From Promethearchaeota archaeon (GTDB taxonomy: Archaea > Asgardarchaeota > Lokiarchaeia > Sigynarchaeales > SOKP01): DNA of 14,155 bases. Below are positions 5,900 through 12,649 of this stretch, piece by piece (within the stretch, counting starts at the first letter, position 1; each line of letters starts with the position of its first letter). The DNA lies in the NCBI GenBank assembly GCA_016839425.1, contig JAEOUI010000314.1, positions 1 through 14,155 of the forward strand. Direction: 5' to 3'. The notes beneath the pieces are model-generated. The model saw only the letters and a list, made by a program, of their open reading frames with translations, was not told the DNA's origin and ran no database searches. Made by a program: the position numbers and the translations under genes.

Positions 5900-6988
5900 C
5901 TAAATCTCACCAATATCAAAGATATCACTTGAAAGGTCGACTTCTCCTCTTGAAACATTTGATCGAAAATTCGAGAGCACTGGTTTTCCAAAAATCTGAG
6001 GAGATTGAATTCCAGTTATTAAGAGCATTACTCTCAAAAATCCATCAAAGTCAGTTGATACGCGTGCTCCCCAAATGACCATTGCGTTGTTGTCCATTTT
6101 TTCATAGATTTTTTTAGCAACGGAATTTGCTTCAGTAAGCGTCATATCATTACCACCACACACATGAATCAGGGCTCCTTTCGCGCCTTCTATACTTACA
6201 TCTAGAAGTGGCGTGTTTAGAGCATCTGTAATTGCTTCCTCAACACGATTACTATCTCCACTTGATTCTCCTATCCCAACAATTGCGACACCACCTGTGC
6301 CTAAAATCGTTCGAACATCGGCAAAATCAAGGTTAATCAATGAGGGTAACGATATTGTTTCGGTGATTCCTTTAACCATAGTTGCTAATACTTCATCTGC
6401 AACACTAAAAGCCTCAAGAATTGGTAAATCCGGAGCGATTTCTAAGAGTCTATTGTTGTCAATTACTACTAAGGTATCTACAAATTGTTTTAAACTATCT
6501 AAACCTCGTTGGGCTAATTCTATCCTTCCAATTTCAGTCTTAAAAGGCAAGGTTGCCACACCAACAACAATAGCACCTTCAGATTTTGCAATCTCGGCAA
6601 TTATTGGAGCACTACCAGTTCCAGTACCCCCACCTTCACCACAAGTAATAAAAACAAGGTCAGTTTCCCTTAATACGGCTTTTAACTCGTCTCGTGATTC
6701 CTCTGCTGCCGCACGCCCTATTTCAGGATTCCCTCCTGCACCCAAACCACGTGTTAAATTTTTTCCAATTAAGATTTTTCTATGTGCATCTATCATTTCT
6801 AAATGTTGATGATCAGTATTGAGAGCAATGCATTTTGCGCCCATTATTCCTATTTTCATGAGCCTATTGATGGTATTGTTTCCCGCACCTCCACAGCCCA
6901 TAATTTTAATGTTTGCGTATCCCACAGAAGAATACTTATCCTTTAGGAATGGTTCTCGTTGTCTTGCTTCTTTTAATATTCGTTCCAT
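5900..6988 (-). CDS. ftsZ: Cell division GTPase FtsZ
   Basis: The 362-residue protein has all core FtsZ motifs. The N-terminal loop is GCGGAGNNTINRL (31-43), then ALNTDHQHL (55-63) and the T4 tubulin signature GEGGGTGTGSAP (117-128). TLPFKTEIGRI and DNNRLLE follow. The T7 loop, which completes the GTPase site of the next subunit, is NLDFADVRTIL (219-229). The C-terminal domain includes GAKGALIHVCGG (268-279). FtsZ polymerises with GTP into the division ring. The residues before GGGTG are C-G-E, where most FtsZ proteins have A-G-M or A-G-L. The tail (335-362) is short and ends DIFDIGEI, a possible partner-binding peptide. ATG at 6988 has no strong ribosome-binding site. The gene is 168 bases downstream of the PLP-enzyme gene, so independent transcription is likely. 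Confidence 0.97.
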   Translation of the reverse strand: MERILKEARQREPFLKDKYSSVGYANIKIMGCGGAGNNTINRLMKIGIMGAKCIALNTDHQHLEMIDAHRKILIGKNLTRGLGAGGNPEIGRAAAEESRDELKAVLRETDLVFITCGEGGGTGTGSAPIIAEIAKSEGAIVVGVATLPFKTEIGRIELAQRGLDSLKQFVDTLVVIDNNRLLEIAPDLPILEAFSVADEVLATMVKGITETISLPSLINLDFADVRTILGTGGVAIVGIGESSGDSNRVEEAITDALNTPLLDVSIEGAKGALIHVCGGNDMTLTEANSVAKKIYEKMDNNAMVIWGARVSTDFDGFLRVMLLITGIQSPQIFGKPVLSNFRSNVSRGEVDLSSDIFDIGEI

Positions 6989-7156
6989 TTTTTATTACCA
7001 TTGGTGTTTTTTAAGTAATATCTAATCAAAAAGTAGTATTAAAAATTCAAAAAATCAAGTAATACAAGGATGTTACTTTAGAAAAATCCTCATTGTGAGT
7101 ACAAAATTTTACCTAACTCCAATGTAAAAACTCTTTAAAATACAAATATTGATGGT

Positions 7157-8377
7157 TCATTTTAATGAAAAGTCAACATCTATTGAACTATCAAATATCA
7201 AGGTACTACTTTCATCTTTAATGAGGTAAATTTTTGGAAGGGCATAGGGAAATCTTGTCGAAAATGTTAAATTATAAGCCCCCACATTTAAAACAAGAAC
7301 GACATCACCTTCTCTTAAAGTTTCGGTAAAAAAATAATCCTTTACTAGCACATCTTGTTCAGACGGAATGATTCCTGCTATTGATGTTTTATATTTATGA
7401 GGTTTTTCGATCTGAGACGCATTATAAAAACGAAGAGAACTTCGAGCAAATTTCGGACATATATGATTTCCGATATTTAAAAAAATCCATCGATCGGGAC
7501 TGACATTTATTATTTTTGCGATAAATATTCCCGTATCTCCAACAAAGTACCTTCCAGGTTCAAAAAATATTTTTTCATAACAAATTGAGAGCGTTTTTAA
7601 TCGATCTTTTATAGATACTGCAATTCTTTCAAGTTGTTTTTTAGGCATCACAGAAGCTTCTGGAAAACCCCCTCCAAGATTGATATTTTTAATTTTTAGA
7701 CCTATAGAAGCCAATTTTTTATGATAATGTGCAATTATATCAACATTTTTCAAATATTGCTCTGAATTATTCATTTGAGAGCCGTAATGGGATAATAATG
7801 TTGTTATGTTAATGTTTTTACATTCATTTAATATATTTTTTAAAATAATTAATTCATCATCATTTATATTAACGCCAAGTTTAGCACCAAATCTTTGTGA
7901 ATTAATTCTAAGGCAAATTTTTTGGACAATTCCATAATTTTTAGCTATTTGGTTAACTCTTTTAAGATCGTTTATATTATATATTATAAGCTCTTTCACC
8001 TTGACATTTATTGCACATTCAATTAGTTTTTTTGGTAAATAAGGCCCCCCAACAAGCATATTCTCAGGAAGGACCCCAATTTTTAATGCTAATTTTAATT
8101 CTGGAATGCTTATTATCTCGGCACCTATCCCTTCGGAATTAACGATTTTACAAATCTCTGATAGGAAATTAGCTTTATAAGAGTAAAATCCTCGAAAGTT
8201 ATCAAATATCTTTGAAAAGACTTCTTGAAATGTTTTTAAATTATTTCTTAGCCGATTTTCCAAAAATATCATCAGGGGATCGTCTTCATTATTGAGGAAC
8301 GATTCAAATGGTTTATTGTCTAAATAAATTTTTCCATTTACTCTTTTTATTAAATCGTTTCCACCGATTTTTTTCAT
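7157..8377 (-). CDS. PLP-dependent (fold type III) decarboxylase-like protein, lysA-related
   Basis: The order of motifs matches diaminopimelate/ornithine-type decarboxylases. The PLP lysine is K68 in YSYKAN (65-70). Then come GAEIISIPEL (85-94), INSQRFGAKLGV (158-169, the SKFG region), LLSHYGSQ (194-201, H197), GGGFP (235-239) and EPGR (273-276, phosphate binding). Near the C-terminus GAYN (367-370) keeps the conserved tyrosine. However, the catalytic CESGD segment reads PSEQD (338-342), so cysteine and glutamate positions hold proline and serine. Either the substrate or the chemistry differs, or the protein is not a decarboxylase. I would not annotate it as lysA. It follows the glycosyltransferase gene by 21 bases, suggesting one unit and a role in modifying an amino-acid or amine group in a glycoconjugate or small molecule. 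ATG at 8377 is the start. Confidence 0.78.
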   Translation of the reverse strand: MKKIGGNDLIKRVNGKIYLDNKPFESFLNNEDDPLMIFLENRLRNNLKTFQEVFSKIFDNFRGFYSYKANFLSEICKIVNSEGIGAEIISIPELKLALKIGVLPENMLVGGPYLPKKLIECAINVKVKELIIYNINDLKRVNQIAKNYGIVQKICLRINSQRFGAKLGVNINDDELIILKNILNECKNINITTLLSHYGSQMNNSEQYLKNVDIIAHYHKKLASIGLKIKNINLGGGFPEASVMPKKQLERIAVSIKDRLKTLSICYEKIFFEPGRYFVGDTGIFIAKIINVSPDRWIFLNIGNHICPKFARSSLRFYNASQIEKPHKYKTSIAGIIPSEQDVLVKDYFFTETLREGDVVLVLNVGAYNLTFSTRFPYALPKIYLIKDESSTLIFDSSIDVDFSLK

Positions 8378-8398
8378 GAGAATTATCCCGTTTTATTT

Positions 8399-9697
8399 CT
8401 AATTCTTTTGTTTTTCAAACATTTCATAAATATCATAGTGTTTTTTCGCAATTAAATCCCATGTATGATGAGACATGGTTTTAGCCCTTCCATTTTTACC
8501 AAGTCTTTTTCTCAAGCGTTTATTTTTCAATAATTTAACTACTTTATTAGAAATGTCAATAGGATCATCAAAATTGACTAAACATCCATCGATATTGTTT
8601 CTTATTACATCGGGTGTAGCGCCAATTTTAGCGCCAATAACTGGTTTCCCCGCCGCCCATGCTTCCAAAAATGATATGCCAAATGCGTCAGAACGACTTG
8701 GCATCAAATAAATATCTGTTTCCATAAATGCTGCAATTTTTTTTTCGTCAAAATATCCCTTTAAATTATCTGGTGTTAGGTTAATAATTTTGACTTTGGG
8801 ATTTTTTTTTATTTTTGATAGTTCCCTGTTATATGCTTCCGTAGTAGGACCAATAAACACAAAATATATTTTTTTAAGCCTCTTTAGGATGTGAGGAATT
8901 GCTTTTAAAATCGAAATTGCTCCTTTTTCGTAATTTTTATACCCACAAAATAAAACCATTCTGTAATTTGTTTCCTTGGAGTGAAAGAAATGGTTTTTGA
9001 ATTGGAAGGGCTCTTTTTTGGAAAATTTTTTGTCGAATATATTAAAATCAACGCCCATTGGAACAACTCGAATTTTTTCACTAGGCACACCCGCAATCGA
9101 AGTTAAGATCTCTTTTTCGGTTTCAGTACAAGCAAGAAGGAGATCAAATTTCTTCAATACGCCAAAAAGAAGCGGTTCTAGATATCTAGGATTAGAAAAA
9201 TGAAAAAACGGGGTCAAAATTACAGGGACATTAAATTTTTTTCCGAGAATGAGGCTCAATAGCACATTAAAATAAGGAAAATAAGTTGCGTGAATAAGAT
9301 CAAAATTAAATTCATCTAAATTGAAAAAATATTCGAGCGCACTTGACAAAAATGGCCCATTTTTTATCATCTCTTTCAGTAAAATAACACTCAAGTTTAA
9401 ATCCTTATAACTTGGAATGTTTTTTATAAGGAGAATTTTTTCTTTTTCATTAAGATTATAATTAATTGGAAACCTTCTGACTCTAAGACCATTCACTTCA
9501 TTGAAATATTTTTCTTTTGGTTTAATTAATTTTCCGCGTGATTCTCTTAATGATTTGAAATCTATTGCATTTGAAGTAGATATTTCTACATAAAATCCAT
9601 AATCTGCGCTCATCAATTCTGCAATTCTTTGAATGTAGAATTCTGCTCCAGAAATCGAAGGAAAATATCTAGTAGGAAAAAATAATATATTTTTCAA
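8399..9697 (-). CDS. GT4-family glycosyltransferase
   Basis: A 432-residue GT-B fold enzyme. The N-terminal half starts with FPTRYFPSISGAEFYIQRIAELM (7-29), the glycine loop and helix typical of GT4. The linker has VRVVPMGVDFNIF-like sequence (VVPMGVDFNIF, 211-221). The C-terminal nucleotide-sugar domain runs from MVLFCGYKNYEKG (247-259) to MPSRSDAFGISFLEAWAAGKPVIG (332-355). In the E-x7-E motif the first acid is D337 and the second E345. GT4 enzymes transfer a sugar from a nucleotide- or lipid-linked donor with retention; neither donor nor acceptor can be read here. There is no membrane span. The start must be TTG at 9697: an in-frame stop lies three codons upstream and no ATG precedes the conserved N-terminus. 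TATA-like ATATTTAATTATT (about 9718-9730) sits about 27 bases upstream. It probably leads a two-gene operon with the PLP enzyme. Confidence 0.93.
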   Translation of the reverse strand: MKNILFFPTRYFPSISGAEFYIQRIAELMSADYGFYVEISTSNAIDFKSLRESRGKLIKPKEKYFNEVNGLRVRRFPINYNLNEKEKILLIKNIPSYKDLNLSVILLKEMIKNGPFLSSALEYFFNLDEFNFDLIHATYFPYFNVLLSLILGKKFNVPVILTPFFHFSNPRYLEPLLFGVLKKFDLLLACTETEKEILTSIAGVPSEKIRVVPMGVDFNIFDKKFSKKEPFQFKNHFFHSKETNYRMVLFCGYKNYEKGAISILKAIPHILKRLKKIYFVFIGPTTEAYNRELSKIKKNPKVKIINLTPDNLKGYFDEKKIAAFMETDIYLMPSRSDAFGISFLEAWAAGKPVIGAKIGATPDVIRNNIDGCLVNFDDPIDISNKVVKLLKNKRLRKRLGKNGRAKTMSHHTWDLIAKKHYDIYEMFEKQKN

Positions 9698-9813
9698 AGT
9701 TGAAATCTATTGTTATAATAATTAAATATGTAAAAACATCATTACTTATTGTTTCAATTGTTTTATTATCATTATATTTTACTAAATGCATTTGATTATA
9801 TTCAGGGAAAATA

Positions 9814-10212
9814 ATGTCTAAAGGCGTTCTATCAAATTTATTCCAAATGGTTAAAGATAAAGGTATTATCGATGATGAAATCATGATGTATTTAGATGAA
9901 CTCATATTAGATAATAGTAAGAATGTTTTTGATGTAATTCAACGAGGTTTTACAAAATATAAATATATTCCTTCAAATAAGGTTGTCTGGGCTGTTAAAG
10001 CAAAAAAAAAGCAAAAACTATATTTAATATATCCAAGATTTTATTGTTCCTGCCAAGATTTCTATAAAGCTGTTGTAATTCAACGAAAACGTTTATTTTG
10101 TAAGCATCTTTTAGCTCAAACTATATGTGAAGCATTAAATAATTTTAATGAACAAAATTTAAATGATTCCGATTTTAAAATGCTTGTGAGAGAGTCAACC
10201 TTAGATATATAA
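9814..10212 (+). CDS. Small SWIM zinc-finger protein
   Basis: This 132-residue protein carries one SWIM-type zinc site, C78-x-C80 ... C96-x-H98, in YCSCQDFYKAVVIQRKRLFCKHLLAQ. The N-terminal part (5-45) is helical and acidic. A beta segment (VVWAVKAKKKQKLYLIYPRF, 58-77) leads into the finger, and a helix (LLAQTICEAL) follows. SWIM fingers bind DNA or proteins. Small stand-alone archaeal SWIM proteins have been compared with eukaryotic Sws1/Shu2, a partner of RecA/Rad51 paralogues in recombination. That link here is inference, as no RadA paralogue is in the window. AGGGA six bases before ATG 9814 is a weak ribosome-binding site. The last 12 bases overlap the end of the convergent ThiI-like gene. 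Confidence 0.8.
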   Translation: MSKGVLSNLFQMVKDKGIIDDEIMMYLDELILDNSKNVFDVIQRGFTKYKYIPSNKVVWAVKAKKKQKLYLIYPRFYCSCQDFYKAVVIQRKRLFCKHLLAQTICEALNNFNEQNLNDSDFKMLVRESTLDI

Positions 10213-10833
10213 AATTTCAGCACGCTTGATTGATTCTTGGACGAGCAAGTTAATATCAATCTTTGACTCGGCAAGTGTTAATTCCATTAATTTAGCATGT
10301 GTTTCGGGATATTTTGGATTATATTGACATCCTGCAGATTTTTTTGAGACAATATCGTAAGTGTTAATCTTTTGATTATAGATAATTACATCTTCCTTAT
10401 TATATCCAATTAGTGGGCGCAAAATGATGTAATCGCTTAAAATTTGGTTGTAAGCATAAAGATTGTCAAGTGTTTGACTTGCTTGCTCACCTAATATATC
10501 TCCGGTAACGATAAGGGGTGTTTTTTCAACATTACAAATTTCTTGGGCCGTCCTAATCATTAATCTCTTACATAATACACAAGTTAACTTTCGATCGCAA
10601 TTTTCAACAAGTACATCTAAATTTGGGTCGTGATTGATGAAATATAGTTTAATTTTATTGTTAGTAAATGATGTTAAAATTTTTAGAATATTAATTACCT
10701 TATTTTTCATTGAATTAGCATTATCATCAGAAGTAAGAAACGACAAACAAATAGGTTCTAATCCTTTTTTTATCATCAAATAAATTGCGATAGGACTATC
10801 TAAACCACCAGAGAGCAACGAGATAAATTTCAT
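10201..10833 (-). CDS. ThiI-like PP-loop ATPase without THUMP domain
   Basis: The protein (210 residues) corresponds to the AANH/PP-loop domain of ThiI. The ATP-binding loop is SGGLDSP (8-14), then CVLCKRLMIRTA (85-96), VTGDILGEQASQTLDNL (109-125), ILRPLIGYNKEDV (137-149) and KKSAGCQYNPKYPETHA (164-180). ThiI adenylates U8 of tRNA for 4-thiouridine formation. In methanogen ThiI, three cysteines (a CxxC pair plus one later) hold an iron-sulfur cluster. C85, C88 and C169 here match that arrangement. The N-terminal THUMP/ferredoxin-like tRNA-binding part is absent, so tRNA binding may need a partner, or the substrate may differ. It starts 3 bases after the YkgJ-like gene and has a clear GGAGG site. 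It overlaps the convergent SWIM gene by 12 bases. Confidence 0.86.
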   Translation of the reverse strand: MKFISLLSGGLDSPIAIYLMIKKGLEPICLSFLTSDDNANSMKNKVINILKILTSFTNNKIKLYFINHDPNLDVLVENCDRKLTCVLCKRLMIRTAQEICNVEKTPLIVTGDILGEQASQTLDNLYAYNQILSDYIILRPLIGYNKEDVIIYNQKINTYDIVSKKSAGCQYNPKYPETHAKLMELTLAESKIDINLLVQESIKRAEILYI

Positions 10834-10836
10834 CGT

Positions 10837-11460
10837 TTAAACCTCCGATTCATTATCTTTTACTTCAACTCTTAGTTCAGTTCTTTCCCAATTTTTTAGA
10901 GCATTGTTAAAATCTTCAAGTGATATCTCACGAGCGATTTTAATTTTTTTTTCCGCCTCGAGCTTTCGTATTTTTAATTGTAATTTTTTATTTTTTTTGT
11001 AAAAACGATTGGCTTTAGGAAATTCATCAATAAATATTTTTTCCAACTCTTTTAAATTTTTACTGGCTAATTCCTCGTAATTGCTCATAACAAAATTACA
11101 AAGTGGATCAATAGCAATTTCAAACTGAAATGCATCAAGGCGTTTCAAGGACAATGGATAAGCTTGGCAGGCGTAGGGTTTGTGATCATGAATTGAACAT
11201 CCTTTATCAGCAATAAAGAAAGGGCAGTGTCCTAAGGGATTGAGTATTATTCTATAAGTAATTACAAGGATCTTGGAGTTTAACTCATCTGGAAAAACGA
11301 GATCTTCTTTTACAGCAAATTGAATGTTATGTTCTTTGGCAATGGTTATCATTTTATCAACTTCTTCAGGATAGAGAGGAATCCTTTTTGCTCCAGGGTT
11401 GTTGGGGATTTCAAAGCAGCAAGTTCCACATTTCTGACAAGCATATATTAAATTTACCAT
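10837..11460 (-). CDS. YkgJ-type cysteine-cluster (zinc/iron-chelating) protein
   Basis: This 207-residue protein begins with the YkgJ signature CQKCGTCCFEIP (C8, C11, C14, C15). It continues IPLYPEEVDKM, then GHCPFF (C79), GCSIHDHKPYACQAYPLSL (C88, C98) and a late DPLCNF (C121). This spacing defines the YkgJ/Fli-like family, thought to bind a zinc or iron-sulfur centre. Most members have no assigned reaction. The C-terminal 70 residues are lysine-rich and helical, possibly a nucleic-acid or protein contact. I chose ATG at 11460. A TTG one codon earlier is also in frame, but ATG is the better start. The gene heads a two-gene unit with the ThiI-like protein, hinting at a shared iron-sulfur or tRNA sulfur-transfer role; this is inference from context. 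Confidence 0.86.
   Translation of the reverse strand: MVNLIYACQKCGTCCFEIPNNPGAKRIPLYPEEVDKMITIAKEHNIQFAVKEDLVFPDELNSKILVITYRIILNPLGHCPFFIADKGCSIHDHKPYACQAYPLSLKRLDAFQFEIAIDPLCNFVMSNYEELASKNLKELEKIFIDEFPKANRFYKKNKKLQLKIRKLEAEKKIKIAREISLEDFNNALKNWERTELRVEVKDNESEV
10842..10846 (-). promoter_or_regulatory. Shine-Dalgarno site of the ThiI-like gene
   Basis: Read on the minus strand, GGAGG (extending to GGAGGT) lies 8 bases before the ATG at 10833, inside the last codons of the YkgJ-like gene. It is the clearest ribosome-binding site in the window, where most starts have none, and it supports coupled translation of the two genes from one mRNA. Confidence 0.8.
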
Positions 11461-11571
11461 CAATTCTAGAAGTGAATAATTGTTCTTATTTTTTTCAAAT
11501 ATTCAATAAATTACTATTATGCCGCACTCACGAGGATATTACATGAATATAAAAGATTATTTATCAACATC

Positions 11572-11580
11572 TTTTATAAC
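11572..11580 (+). promoter_or_regulatory. Candidate TATA box for the PAC2-family gene
   Basis: TTTTATAAC lies 28-36 bases before ATG 11608, with a further TATAAAAG at about 11547-11554. Either could be the TATA element. With the nearer one the transcript would be leaderless or nearly so. The spacer 11464-11607 also serves the divergent YkgJ-like gene. Confidence 0.35.
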
Positions 11581-11607
11581 AATAACATAAATATCAAATA
11601 ATTAACT

Positions 11608-12435
11608 ATGATAGACGACGAAGATGGAATAAGAATAATTAAACATATTGATTATCAGAAAAGTGATTTTATAAATCCAATTTGTATTCTAGGGATGCCT
11701 GGGATTGCAGATGTAGGTAAATTTGCTTTAGATTCATTAATAGGCCAGTTAGATGCGATTAGTTTTATGGACATTATTTTTGACGATTATCCAGCAGGAG
11801 CCATCGTGGACGATAGCTTATTATCAGCACCAAAGGCAGAAATTTTAGTCTGGAAGGACCCAAAAGAATTGCGAGACATAATATTAATTACTGCTGATGC
11901 CCAGTCATTAACCCCAAAAGGAATATATAGAATATCGTTTTTTATAACATCAATTTTAAAAGAGTTAGGAATACAATTAATTATTGCCCTTGGAGCGTAT
12001 CCAGTTGCGTCTAGAGCCATAAATTCCAAGATACCAAGAATTTTTGCTAGTTCTACAAACAAGGAAATGCTTGAAAATTTTTTAGTTGAAGTGTCTTGTG
12101 AAAAAATACAAAAAGGAGTGATTATTGGCGCAAATGGCTTGATACCTACACTTGCTAAAGCGAGATTTGGGATTGACGGTTTGGTTTTTCTTGCGGAAAC
12201 AGACAATCTAGCAATGGTTAACGAAGATATAACTGATTTAAGAGCTTCAATCACATTATTAGAAATGCTGAAAAAATCGTTTACATTACCCATAAAAAAG
12301 AAATATTCACTTGATAACATCGACAATATTACAAAAAATCTACAAAATAAAAGAGAACAATTAGAAAAAGATCTTGATAACTTACAGCTCGTTTCTGCTG
12401 ACGCCGAAGACAAACGTAAATCCCTGTATATATAA
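11608..12435 (+). CDS. PAC2-family protein (proteasome assembly chaperone-like)
   Basis: The 275-residue protein matches the archaeal PAC2 family (COG2047). It opens with ICILGMPGIADVGKFALDSLIGQL (25-48), with the GMPG loop at 29-32. It continues through DDYPAGAIVDDSLLSAPKAEILVWKD and IILITADAQSLTPKGIYRIS. It then has LIIALGAYPVAS and, further on, GVIIGANGLIPTLAKARFGIDGLVFLAETD. The C-terminal 40 residues (about 232-272) are charged and predicted to form a coiled coil. Eukaryotic PAC2 helps build the proteasome alpha ring; archaeal members have been proposed to have a similar or a general chaperone role, but direct proof is limited. No proteasome genes are in the window. It is followed 58 bases later by rpoP on the same strand, which has its own TATA-like element. 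Confidence 0.9.
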   Translation: MIDDEDGIRIIKHIDYQKSDFINPICILGMPGIADVGKFALDSLIGQLDAISFMDIIFDDYPAGAIVDDSLLSAPKAEILVWKDPKELRDIILITADAQSLTPKGIYRISFFITSILKELGIQLIIALGAYPVASRAINSKIPRIFASSTNKEMLENFLVEVSCEKIQKGVIIGANGLIPTLAKARFGIDGLVFLAETDNLAMVNEDITDLRASITLLEMLKKSFTLPIKKKYSLDNIDNITKNLQNKREQLEKDLDNLQLVSADAEDKRKSLYI

Positions 12436-12462
12436 ATAGAATTTCCTTTTTATTATACAAAA

Positions 12463-12471
12463 ATATTTAAT
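12463..12471 (+). promoter_or_regulatory. Candidate TATA box for rpoP
   Basis: ATATTTAAT is centred about 27 bases before the ATG at 12494, which fits a leaderless transcript starting at or beside the start codon. No ribosome-binding site is visible between them. The match is short and the region AT-rich. Confidence 0.4.
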
Positions 12472-12493
12472 TTATGACTTATTTATAATAATT

Positions 12494-12643
12494 ATGAGCT
12501 ATGTATGTGCTAGAAAGAGCTGTGGTAAGGAAGTATCTAAAAAGGAACTTAACGCCTTACCAGGGATAAAATGTAGCCATTGTGGTTTTCGAATTTTATA
12601 CAAAAAAAGGCCTGAAATTATTAAAAGATTAAAAGTAAGATAA
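12494..12643 (+). CDS. rpoP: DNA-directed RNA polymerase subunit P (Rpo12/RpoP)
   Basis: A 49-residue protein, MSYVCARKSCGKEV..., ends KRPEIIKRLKVR. It has a zinc ribbon of C5, C10, C27 and C30 (IKCSHCGFRILYKKRP), followed by the basic tail typical of Rpo12. The small zinc-bearing subunit sits at the base of archaeal and eukaryotic polymerases, helping assembly of the Rpo3/Rpo10/Rpo11 platform. The length is normal for the family. The second half, CSHCGFRILYKKRP, is near-diagnostic. The first cysteine pair is spaced C-x4-C instead of the usual C-x2-C, an extra two residues in the knuckle. It is convergent with tfb, whose stop lies 6 bases beyond. Confidence 0.92.
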   Translation: MSYVCARKSCGKEVSKKELNALPGIKCSHCGFRILYKKRPEIIKRLKVR

Positions 12644-12649
12644 AAATCG

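Noticed and set aside
6213..6809. A 198-codon plus-strand open frame
   Set aside because: It is the complement of FtsZ, which is certain from its motifs; the frame is low-complexity in serine, proline and isoleucine.
7157..8377. Naming the PLP enzyme lysA (diaminopimelate decarboxylase)
   Set aside because: The CESGD catalytic segment is missing and no lysine-pathway genes are nearby.
9669..9905. A 78-codon minus-strand open frame between the glycosyltransferase and SWIM genes
   Set aside because: It overlaps the starts of both genes and spans their shared promoter region; no conserved features are visible.
11461..11463. TTG as start of the YkgJ-like gene
   Set aside because: It adds one residue before an ATG that serves equally well; ATG is preferred.
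11787..12413. A 208-codon minus-strand open frame
   Set aside because: It is fully antisense to the PAC2-family gene, is serine- and isoleucine-rich and has no recognisable domain.
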